A stretch of DNA of 64,000 nucleotides from RGIG2041 sp045546315. GTDB lineage: Bacteria; Bacillota; Clostridia; UBA1381; UMGS1253. The notes below the pieces were generated by a model. That model was not told the origin of the DNA, ran no database searches, and was given only the letters and a program-made list of their open reading frames with translations. A program made the position numbers and the translations under genes. Every line of letters starts with the position of its first letter. The stretch's first letter is position 1. Positions 8,276-14,849 of the stretch are shown here, one piece after another. The stretch covers positions 124,001 through 188,000 of the forward strand of contig JAZQCN010000036.1 of NCBI GenBank assembly GCA_045546315.1, given 5' to 3'.

Positions 8276-9415
8276 TTAAAACATCTCCCCTCTTAAAATC
8301 GTTTCTTGCACATGAAACCATTCATCGACAATAATCAGATTTGCAACATTCCCCTTGCGGATTTCGCCGAGGTCAGGCAGATTTAAAAGTCTTGCCGGAT
8401 TTAAGGACGCATAGCGGAATACATCGCAAATCGAGCCACCGGTATGTACCATCATATTATGGCAAGCAATATCAAGCGTCAGCTTCGAGCCGGCAATATC
8501 ACCGCCCCAGTCAAAATTGATATCAAATGCATCCTCTAAACCCGCAATCGGCGGACCGTCTGCCACAAAGGCATCCGCAATTAAGATAATCTTATCCTTC
8601 CCCTTAATCTTTTTGATCAGGCGCAGCATATACGGATGCACATGCACGCCCTTCGAATCACAAATGAGTTCTGCATAAATACCGTCGTTATAGTTAACGG
8701 TTTCATCCACACATACGCCGCGCACCTCGGGATAGTTTTCCAACGTGCCGGTTGCATTGGTGTGATGTGTGCCGAGCTTTAAGCCGTATGGCATCAACAC
8801 TTCAATCTGCTCAGGGGTTGCCTCGGAATGTGCCACAGAAAAGACGATACCCGGGATTTCTTTTTTTACATACTGCACAAACTCCAAAATCCCCTCGCGC
8901 TCCGGCGCAACGCACCAGACCTTCGCAAAATCCTTTGCCGCCTCGACCACTTCGGCGTAGTCTGCTTCACGAATTGCATCCTTCCACACGTTCTTTTCCT
9001 TATCACAGCCAAAATCCGGATTTAAGTACGGTCCTTCCATATAAACGCCGAGAATGTTTTTACACGTTCCATCCGCAATGCCTTTTTTAAACTTTGCAAT
9101 CGCATCCAGATGCTCCTGCTTGTTCATACTGTAAAACAACGCAGGCAACACAGAGGTCACACCGTGCTTTAAAAGCGTAGCACAGCATTTTGCCGGATCC
9201 TCGTGAAAATAAGTTTCTCCGTCGGCGTGTGTATGTATGTCAATCAGTCCCGGACCGACAAACTTCCCCTTCGCATCGATAATTTCGCACTCCTCCGGCA
9301 CAGCTACGGCTTTCGCCGCACCAAAATCAACAATTCTGCCATTCTCCATCAAAAGCACGCCGTCCGGGATATAATGGTCCTTCATTACAAGTACTGCGTT
9401 AATAATTGCCGTCAT
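8276..9415 (-). CDS. NagA-family amidohydrolase (N-acetylglucosamine-6-phosphate deacetylase-like)
   Basis: Predicted to deacetylate an N-acetyl-hexosamine-6-phosphate. 379 residues, the usual length. The N-terminal metal motif reads DIHTHADGE near residue 60; the central segment ends SKGVHVHPYMLRL, as in NagA; the catalytic Asp is in LIADAF. The classic HLFNAM substrate motif is replaced by HHTNAT, so this is a divergent member and substrate may differ. It has a very good sigma-A promoter at 9457-9485. The partner metallophosphoesterase follows directly. No nagB is in the window. Confidence 0.8.
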   Translation of the reverse strand: MTAIINAVLVMKDHYIPDGVLLMENGRIVDFGAAKAVAVPEECEIIDAKGKFVGPGLIDIHTHADGETYFHEDPAKCCATLLKHGVTSVLPALFYSMNKQEHLDAIAKFKKGIADGTCKNILGVYMEGPYLNPDFGCDKEKNVWKDAIREADYAEVVEAAKDFAKVWCVAPEREGILEFVQYVKKEIPGIVFSVAHSEATPEQIEVLMPYGLKLGTHHTNATGTLENYPEVRGVCVDETVNYNDGIYAELICDSKGVHVHPYMLRLIKKIKGKDKIILIADAFVADGPPIAGLEDAFDINFDWGGDIAGSKLTLDIACHNMMVHTGGSICDVFRYASLNPARLLNLPDLGEIRKGNVANLIIVDEWFHVQETILRGEMF

Positions 9416-9456
9416 ATATTTGGCACCTCATTTTCTCTAATTCTACCTGTGCTTCA

Positions 9457-9485
9457 ATTATATAATACTACCGCATTTCTGTCAA
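9457..9485 (-). promoter_or_regulatory. Sigma-A promoter of the NagA-type operon
   Basis: On the minus strand TTGACA (9480-9485), 17-base spacer, TATAAT (9457-9462): both hexamers match consensus exactly. The deacetylase ATG is about 42 bases downstream of the -10. Confidence 0.85.
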
Positions 9486-9517
9486 TTTCCCACGCTACAA
9501 TTCTTCCTATGTTTTTA

Positions 9518-9567
9518 TTGCTTTCCGCAAATGACTGTGATAAAATCATTACAGTACATTCTGTAAT
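9518..9567 (+). promoter_or_regulatory. Promoter and candidate operator of the ECF S-component operon
   Basis: TTGCTT (9518-9523), 17-base spacer, TAAAAT (9541-9546). Just downstream, ATTACAG (9548-9554) and CTGTAAT (9561-9567) form a perfect 7-base inverted repeat over the expected transcription start, a position suited to a repressor. The 57-base leader to the ATG at 9625 has no riboswitch I could recognise. Confidence 0.6.
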
Positions 9568-9624
9568 TCTGTGAAGGTGTTTATTTTTCTGACAGCACTT
9601 TGCATCTTCAGAAAGGAATCTGCT

Positions 9625-10164
9625 ATGCAAAACCGCAACAAATCTTTAAAAATCGTTCTCTCCGCTTTCTTTTTGGCGCTTTCATATGTTCTGCCGTTTT
9701 TGACGGGGCAAATCCCGGAAATCGGCGCGATGCTGTGCCCGCTGCACATTCCGGCGCTTCTGTGCGGCTTTATCTGCGGCTGGCCATACGGCTTGGCGGT
9801 CGGCTTTATTGCACCGCTTTTCCGCTCGATGGCACTCGGCATGCCGCCAATGTTTCCAACGGCAATTTGTATGGCATTTGAGCTTGCGGCATACGGCGCG
9901 GTCGGCGGCTTATTCCACAGATTACTGCCGCGCAAAAAGGCATATATCTACTGCTCACTCGTGTGCGCAATGCTTGCAGGCAGAGTCGTTTGGGGCATAG
10001 CGATGGCAATCTGCCTCGGTTTTGGCGGCAGCGGCTTTACCTTTGCCGCATTTATCGCCGGCGCATTTACAGACGCAATCCCCGGCATTATTCTGCAGCT
10101 TATTATCGTTCCCGTACTGGTGATGGTGCTGGAAAACCCCAAAATATCAGTTTTAAAGGATTAG
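9625..10164 (+). CDS. ECF transporter substrate-binding S component, substrate unknown
   Basis: Membrane subunit that binds a micronutrient and works with a shared EcfA-A'-T module, which is not in the window. 179 residues with five to six hydrophobic segments, a short basic N-terminus (RNKSLK), and the loop of glycines and prolines typical of this superfamily (GQIPEIGAMLCPLHIPALLCGF; GLPPMFPT-like region). The ATG at 9625 has AGAAAGGAA upstream; an in-frame start at 9571 lacks a ribosome site. It is followed after four bases by a P-loop kinase, so the imported compound may be phosphorylated on entry. I cannot assign the vitamin or nucleoside. Confidence 0.8.
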   Translation: MQNRNKSLKIVLSAFFLALSYVLPFLTGQIPEIGAMLCPLHIPALLCGFICGWPYGLAVGFIAPLFRSMALGMPPMFPTAICMAFELAAYGAVGGLFHRLLPRKKAYIYCSLVCAMLAGRVVWGIAMAICLGFGGSGFTFAAFIAGAFTDAIPGIILQLIIVPVLVMVLENPKISVLKD

Positions 10165-10168
10165 CGCT

Positions 10169-11236
10169 ATGAGTCCAAACGAAAAAACCTGCAATTTACT
10201 TCTTAAACACTACGAAAGCTATCCGCATCTGCAAATGCAGGATATATTCAAATTCATTCACCAAAGTGCATTCGGCTGTGAGCATATGGTATCCTCTTTA
10301 GAGGCGGTAACGGACTATATCCGCACAGAATATGAAACTGCTGATTTATCCAGCGCACCGCTCATTGTACCGCTCGACGGCGCATACAGCCGCGTGTATC
10401 TCACCTATTTAGACAATGGCTTAAGCGCACAAACGCTTGGCAAGCTTTTCTACCTGTCTGCTAAGGCGGAAACAAACGACAAAGCAGATGCAGAAAGCAA
10501 GCTTTCCGTTGCAGCAGAGCTTGTGCGCCGGGGCAAGCTTCCGTTTTCTGCCGAAGCCTTCGAAAATGCGGCAGCAAAGTGGAAGGCAGACGGCTACCCT
10601 GCCGTGCATCATTCCGACAGCTTCAGAAATACATACAAACCGGCCTACCGCGTAATTGCAAACAAATTCGTTCCGTTTTTATCGCTTTTTGCAAAGCTCG
10701 ATCAAATGCTTGCAAACGGCACGGTGACGCTCGCAATAGAAGGCGGCAGTGCAAGCGGCAAATCCACGCTGAGTACACTTTTGGAAATGCTTTACGGCTG
10801 TACGGTACTGCATATGGATGATTTCTTTTTGCGCCCGGAGCAAAGAACGCCCGAGCGCTATAAGGAAGTCGGCGGCAATATTGATTATGAGCGGTTTTCA
10901 GAAGAAGTGCTCCTACCGCTCGGCAAGCGCGAGCCGATAAGCTACCGAAAATTCGATTGCTCTACACAAACGCTATCCGCACCGTGTACAGCTTTGCCTG
11001 AAAAGCTGACCATAATTGAAGGCGTGTATTCTATGCATCCGAAATTTGAAAATTACTATAACTTATCTGTATTTTTAGACATTACGCCTGCCCTGCAAAC
11101 CGCGCGCATTTCCAGGCGAAACACGCCGGCGCTGGCAGAGCGGTTTCACAACACCTGGATTCCGTTGGAAAACCGATATTTCGAAGAAACGCAAATCCAA
11201 GGGCGCTGCAGCATAACCGTTTCGGTGCAGGAATAA
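10169..11236 (+). CDS. Uridine-kinase-like P-loop kinase with an extra N-terminal domain
   Basis: 355 residues in two parts. Residues 1-175 form an unassigned helical domain (HQSAFGCEHMV, LYTLDNG-like stretches). Residues 185-355 are a P-loop kinase of the uridine kinase/phosphoribulokinase type: Walker A GGSASGKST at about 192-200, HMDDFFL (DE-type acid motif), and LTIIEGVYSMHP with the Walker B-like strand. Cytoplasmic. It probably phosphorylates a small nucleoside- or vitamin-like substrate brought in by the upstream ECF S component; that link rests on the shared operon. The N-terminal domain occurs fused to such kinases in Clostridia but I cannot name its function. Confidence 0.75.
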   Translation: MSPNEKTCNLLLKHYESYPHLQMQDIFKFIHQSAFGCEHMVSSLEAVTDYIRTEYETADLSSAPLIVPLDGAYSRVYLTYLDNGLSAQTLGKLFYLSAKAETNDKADAESKLSVAAELVRRGKLPFSAEAFENAAAKWKADGYPAVHHSDSFRNTYKPAYRVIANKFVPFLSLFAKLDQMLANGTVTLAIEGGSASGKSTLSTLLEMLYGCTVLHMDDFFLRPEQRTPERYKEVGGNIDYERFSEEVLLPLGKREPISYRKFDCSTQTLSAPCTALPEKLTIIEGVYSMHPKFENYYNLSVFLDITPALQTARISRRNTPALAERFHNTWIPLENRYFEETQIQGRCSITVSVQE

Positions 11237-11294
11237 ATTCCCCCCTGCTTTACATTGCCGTTTGCGCGTGATAGAATAATGATTGGTGATGAAA

Positions 11295-11924
11295 ATGACA
11301 AAAAAAGAACGCCTGCTGCTTATAGCGCAGGACTTGGAAAATGCATATCCGGATGCGGTATGCTCGTTAGATAACGCGACTGACCCGTGGAAGCTGCTCG
11401 TTTCTGCAATTCTTGCAACGCAGTGCACGGACAAGCGCGTGAATATGGTAACACCGGCACTGTTTGACCGCTTCCCGACGATTGCAGACTTTGCAAAAGC
11501 GACCGCGGAGGAGGTTATGCCCTACATCCGCTCGACCGGCTTTTTTAACCACAAGGCGGCAAACATCGTCGGCTCGGCGAAAAGGATTATGGATAGTTTC
11601 GGCGGCGCAGTGCCGCGCACGATGGAAGAGCTCACCACGCTTCCCGGTGTCGGCAGAAAGATTGCAAATCTTTTAATCGGCGACTGCTTCGGCGGCGATG
11701 CGATTGTCGTCGACACGCACTGCAAGCGTTTAACCTACCGCATGGGGCTTACAAAGCAGACCGATCCGACCAAAATCGAAATGGAGCTTTGGAAAATCAT
11801 GCCGCCCGGTATCGGCAGCGACTTTTGCCACCGCATTGTCTACCTCGGGCGCGAATACTGTGTGCGCAATCCAAAATGCGATATTTGTCCGGTAAATGCG
11901 CATTGTAAAAAGGTATTGAAATAA
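11295..11924 (+). CDS. nth: Endonuclease III (bifunctional DNA glycosylase/AP lyase)
   Basis: Removes oxidised pyrimidines and cleaves at abasic sites in base-excision repair. 209 residues. The helix-hairpin-helix reads LPGVGRKIANLL with the catalytic Lys, the catalytic Asp lies in VVDTHCKRL, and a C-terminal iron-sulfur loop is present. Its four cysteines are spaced C-x5-C-x2-C-x5-C, one residue shorter in the first gap than the usual C-x6. The ATG at 11295 is chosen because GGTGAT lies just upstream; a TTG at 11283 and an ATG at 11289 are also open. Its last 25 bases recur at 14784-14808. Confidence 0.95.
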   Translation: MTKKERLLLIAQDLENAYPDAVCSLDNATDPWKLLVSAILATQCTDKRVNMVTPALFDRFPTIADFAKATAEEVMPYIRSTGFFNHKAANIVGSAKRIMDSFGGAVPRTMEELTTLPGVGRKIANLLIGDCFGGDAIVVDTHCKRLTYRMGLTKQTDPTKIEMELWKIMPPGIGSDFCHRIVYLGREYCVRNPKCDICPVNAHCKKVLK

Positions 11925-11940
11925 CTATAAAACACAAAAA

Positions 11941-12049
11941 AGGCTCCCCTGTGTAAGGGGAGCTGTCATTTTGTAAAAATGACTGAGGGGGTTGTTACAA
12001 CCCTCCCGTCGCGCTTCGCGCGCCACCCTCCCTTACACAGGGAGGGCTT
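11941..12049. repeat. Palindromic MITE-like repeat acting as a bidirectional terminator
   Basis: About 108 bases made of successive hairpins: GCTCCCCTGTGTAAGGGGAGC (11943-11963), GTCATTTT/AAAAATGAC (11964-11982), GGGTTG/CAACCC (11988-12003), GCGCG-type, and CCCTCCCT/AGGGAGGG (12026-12046). The two outer hairpins are themselves inverted copies, giving terminal inverted repeats of about 20 bases. A-tracts on the left and T-tracts on the right let it end transcription of nth (plus) and of the XRE gene (minus). A shortened relative of the left hairpin is at 14808-14842. Confidence 0.7.
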
Positions 12050-12051
12050 TT

Positions 12052-12381
12052 TTAGTTTTTCACCATATTTTTCAAAAGCTTTTCAACCAACTCTAATTGC
12101 TCATCATCCAGCTTCTTTAACAAATCTGTAATTCTGCTCAGCTTCTCCGGATTTTTATTCTCCAAGTCAAAAAACGCACTCGGTGTTATGCCGAGATAGT
12201 CACAGATATAAAGCAATACCGGCAAGGACGGAAATCCTTGTCCAGTTTCAATATGGTTAATATAACCTGCATTTTGTCCAATAGACAAACTCATTTCGCG
12301 AGCAGAAACATTTTTTTGCTCACGCAACTGATATAGTCGCATTCCAAAATCTATCTCGTACATTTCCTTCACCACCCACAT
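12052..12381 (-). CDS. XRE-family helix-turn-helix regulator beside a methyltransferase/nuclease pair
   Basis: Up to 109 residues. A Cro/C1-type HTH spans about residues 12-68 (RLYQLREQKNVSAREMSLSIGQNAGYINHIETG), followed by a short charged helix. It is divergent from the methyltransferase gene across 126 bases that contain three ATGCTTTTT-type boxes and the methyltransferase promoter, a layout like the controller (C) protein genes of restriction-modification systems. Role as regulator of that operon is inference. Start is uncertain: ATG at 12381 lacks a ribosome site, and ATG at 12363 has GGTGG upstream and may be the true start. Confidence 0.8.
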   Translation of the reverse strand: MWVVKEMYEIDFGMRLYQLREQKNVSAREMSLSIGQNAGYINHIETGQGFPSLPVLLYICDYLGITPSAFFDLENKNPEKLSRITDLLKKLDDEQLELVEKLLKNMVKN

Positions 12382-12409
12382 TATATTTTATGCCATACAC
12401 TGACGCAAG

Positions 12410-12490
12410 ATATGCTTTTTAATCAATTATTTTTGTTGTAATATGCTTTTTTATATGATATAATTTTTAAAATACAACTTTTTAAAGCAT
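12410..12490 (+). promoter_or_regulatory. Promoter and repeated operator boxes of the methyltransferase operon
   Basis: TTGTAA (12436-12441), 17-base spacer, TATAAT (12459-12464) is a strong plus-strand promoter. ATATGCTTTTT occurs at 12410-12420 and 12441-12451 (31 bases apart, three helical turns, the second inside the spacer), and an inverted relative TTTTTAAAGCAT at 12479-12490. AAGGATGG precedes the methyltransferase ATG. The boxes suit autoregulated binding by the adjacent XRE protein. Confidence 0.6.
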
Positions 12491-12507
12491 AAGGATGGTA
12501 ATTCGCC

Positions 12508-13623
12508 ATGGCAAATGAAAATCTATCAAAAGCTAAGAATGCAAAAAATGACGAGTTTTATACACAGTACGAGGATATACAAAGAGAAATCAATGCGTAT
12601 TTAGAATACAATCCCGATGTTTTTAAAGGCAAAACAATCCTGCTTCCCTGCGACGACCCCGAATGGAGTAACTTTACAAGGTTTTTTGCACAAAACTTTG
12701 CAAGCTTTGGCTTGAAAAAACTGATTAGTACAAGCTATGCGACAGAAAGCAAGGGAAATAACGGCTACTATCAGCTTTCCTTATTCGAAGAGGAGTCCCC
12801 GCAATTCGACGAAAACAAAACAAAGACACACGGAAAAATATTTACGCTTACGCGCGACAGCAATCATTCCGGCGCAATTGATGTTGACGATTTGGAATGG
12901 CAGTATCTCGAAGGTGACGGCGACTTCCGCAGCGACGAGGTGAAGGCTCTAAGGGATGAAGCGGATATTATTGTGACAAATCCACCGTTTTCTTTGTTCA
13001 GAGAATTCCTTGCTTGGATCGTTGAAGGAAGCAAAAACTTTATAATCATTGGAAACCAAAACGCTATAACATACAAAGAGGTTTTTCCTCTGATAAAAGA
13101 AAACAAAATATGGCTTGGCAAGGGATTTAAAGGTGGTGCAACACATTTTATAAATAAATATTATACCGATTATGCTACCGCGAGTGACCATCGTGAAGGA
13201 ATGATTCGTGTATCAGGGGTAGTGTGGTTTACAAACCTCGACCATGGTCGCAGACATCAACCTTTAAGCCTGATGACAATGGAAGATAACATAAAGTTCA
13301 GCAAGCATAAAGAAATCCGAAACATTGGTTACAGAAGTTATGATAATTATAATGCAATTGAAGTTCCATTCACCGATTCTATTCCCAGTGATTACGATGG
13401 TGTTATGGGCGTACCAATTACTTTTTTGGATAAGTACTGTCCTGAACAATTTGAAATCATATGGCAGGCAAGTGGCAACGCCTATGCAAATGCTCCTAAA
13501 GAAGTTCTAAAAATGCTCAATTTTGATCCAACTGTAAAATATGGCGGTGGACTTGGGGCGGCTGTTGTTGACGGGAAAGCAGTATACTCTCGAATACTCA
13601 TAAGAAAGAAGGTAGTCAAATGA
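12508..13623 (+). CDS. Adenine-specific DNA methyltransferase, EcoRI-methylase family
   Basis: Predicted N6-adenine methyltransferase. 371 residues, with the family N-terminus KNDEFYTQYEDIQREI (about 13-28), an AdoMet-site region LLPCDDPEWSNF (about 45-56) and catalytic motif IV TNPPF at 157-161. The family is known from solitary and restriction-linked methylases of mobile DNA. Base composition looks AT-richer than the genes on either side, consistent with transfer. The stop overlaps the start of the DUF262-HNH gene by four bases (ATGA), so both are translated from one message. I infer that it protects host DNA from that nuclease; sequence specificity cannot be predicted. Confidence 0.88.
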   Translation: MANENLSKAKNAKNDEFYTQYEDIQREINAYLEYNPDVFKGKTILLPCDDPEWSNFTRFFAQNFASFGLKKLISTSYATESKGNNGYYQLSLFEEESPQFDENKTKTHGKIFTLTRDSNHSGAIDVDDLEWQYLEGDGDFRSDEVKALRDEADIIVTNPPFSLFREFLAWIVEGSKNFIIIGNQNAITYKEVFPLIKENKIWLGKGFKGGATHFINKYYTDYATASDHREGMIRVSGVVWFTNLDHGRRHQPLSLMTMEDNIKFSKHKEIRNIGYRSYDNYNAIEVPFTDSIPSDYDGVMGVPITFLDKYCPEQFEIIWQASGNAYANAPKEVLKMLNFDPTVKYGGGLGAAVVDGKAVYSRILIRKKVVK

Positions 13624-14783
13624 TTACAACCCTGAAAACCGACATCACCGTAGCCGACATTTGCAAAGGCTTTGTCTATAATGAATACGAGGGCAAGGGC
13701 TTATTTGGGCTGTCCGGCAAGCTTGTAATTCAGCCGGAATATCAAAGAAACTACATCTATGCCGACGGCAAGCGTGATGTTGCCGTGATAGACTCTATTA
13801 TCAAGGGCTATCCGCTCGGGCTTATCTATTTTACAAAGGTTGCAGAAGATAAATATGAAGTGCTCGACGGGCAGCAGCGCATCACGAGCTTCGGCCGCTT
13901 TGTGACGAACAAATTTGCCATAACCGATACAAACGGCATTCCGCGCTATTTTTCCGGACTTGCCACAGATATACAGCAAAAGATTATGGAAACACCGCTT
14001 ACGATTTACATCTGTGAAGGCACGGAGAGCGAAATCAAGGCATGGTTTAAAACCATCAATATTGCAGGCGTCCCCTTAAACGAGCAGGAGCTTTCTAACG
14101 CAATTCATTCCGGTCCGTTTGTAACCAAGGCGAAAGAAGAATTTTCAAACAGTCAAAACGCCAACATTCAGAAATGGAGCGCTTATATCTCCGGCAGTGT
14201 ATTACGGCAGGATTATCTGCGCACAGCGCTTGAATGGGTAAGCAAGGGCAACATCGACGATTATATGAGCCGTCACCGCTACGACGAGAATATAAACGAA
14301 TTAAAATCCTATTTCACAAGCGTGATAGACTGGGTTTCAAGCGTATTTACCGATGTAGAAAGTGAAATGCGCGGTCTGCCTTGGGGCGAGCTTTACGAAA
14401 AGTATCACAAAAATTCCTACGATCCCGATGTCGTGGCTGCGCATCTACGCTCACTTTATGCAGATTTTTATGTAAAAGACAAAAGAGGCATTTACGAATT
14501 CATTCTCGGCGGCTGTACAGATCACAAGCTGTTAAACATCCGCATCTTCGACGAGCCGACGAAAAAGACGGTTTATGCCATACAGACCGAAAAAGCGAAG
14601 GGCGAATGCATATCAAACTGTCCGCTCTGCGCCGTAGGCTTTGACAGCAACAAAACGCGCATTTGGAAAATAAGCGAAATGGATGCCGACCATGTTACCG
14701 CCTGGAGCAGAGGCGGCAGCACAGACATGAAAAATTGTCAGATGCTTTGCAAGACACACAATAGAGCCAAGGGCAATAAATGA
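13620..14783 (+). CDS. DUF262 domain protein with C-terminal HNH endonuclease
   Basis: 387 residues. The N-terminal DUF262 domain shows PEYQRNY (about 40-46) and the nucleotide-handling motif DGQQRIT at 83-89. A helical middle region follows. The C-terminus is an HNH nuclease: C334/C337, the DH pair at 357-358, N372, then C377 and H380-N381. DUF262 with a nuclease domain is known from GmrSD-type and SspE-type defence proteins, usually with DUF1524; here a classic HNH takes that place and a methyltransferase is coupled by a four-base overlap. I infer a restriction-like anti-phage role. Immediately after its stop lies a copy of the nth 3' end. Confidence 0.85.
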   Translation: MITTLKTDITVADICKGFVYNEYEGKGLFGLSGKLVIQPEYQRNYIYADGKRDVAVIDSIIKGYPLGLIYFTKVAEDKYEVLDGQQRITSFGRFVTNKFAITDTNGIPRYFSGLATDIQQKIMETPLTIYICEGTESEIKAWFKTINIAGVPLNEQELSNAIHSGPFVTKAKEEFSNSQNANIQKWSAYISGSVLRQDYLRTALEWVSKGNIDDYMSRHRYDENINELKSYFTSVIDWVSSVFTDVESEMRGLPWGELYEKYHKNSYDPDVVAAHLRSLYADFYVKDKRGIYEFILGGCTDHKLLNIRIFDEPTKKTVYAIQTEKAKGECISNCPLCAVGFDSNKTRIWKISEMDADHVTAWSRGGSTDMKNCQMLCKTHNRAKGNK

Positions 14784-14808
14784 GCATTGTAAAAAAGTAT
14801 TGAAATGA
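14784..14808 (+). pseudogene. Second copy of the nth 3' end bounding the island
   Basis: These 25 bases match the last 25 bases of nth (11900-11924) at 23 positions and still spell the C-terminal residues HCKKVLK plus a stop. Both differences (AAG to AAA, TAA to TGA) are silent. The terminator hairpin that follows is also shared with the one after nth. No other part of nth is present. Confidence 0.75.
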
Positions 14809-14842
14809 AAAAAGGCTCCCCTATGTAAGGGGAGCCTTTTTT
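14808..14842. terminator. Bidirectional terminator between the nuclease gene and the PTS gene
   Basis: A-run, GGCTCCCCT, loop, AGGGGAGCC, T-run. It serves the plus-strand island operon and the minus-strand PTS gene. It resembles the first hairpin of the 11941-12049 repeat. Confidence 0.85.
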
Positions 14843-14849
14843 GCATATT

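Noticed and set aside
11925..14783. Integrase or transposase gene within the nth-bounded island
   Set aside because: All space is taken by XRE, methyltransferase and DUF262-HNH genes; no recombinase motifs in any frame.
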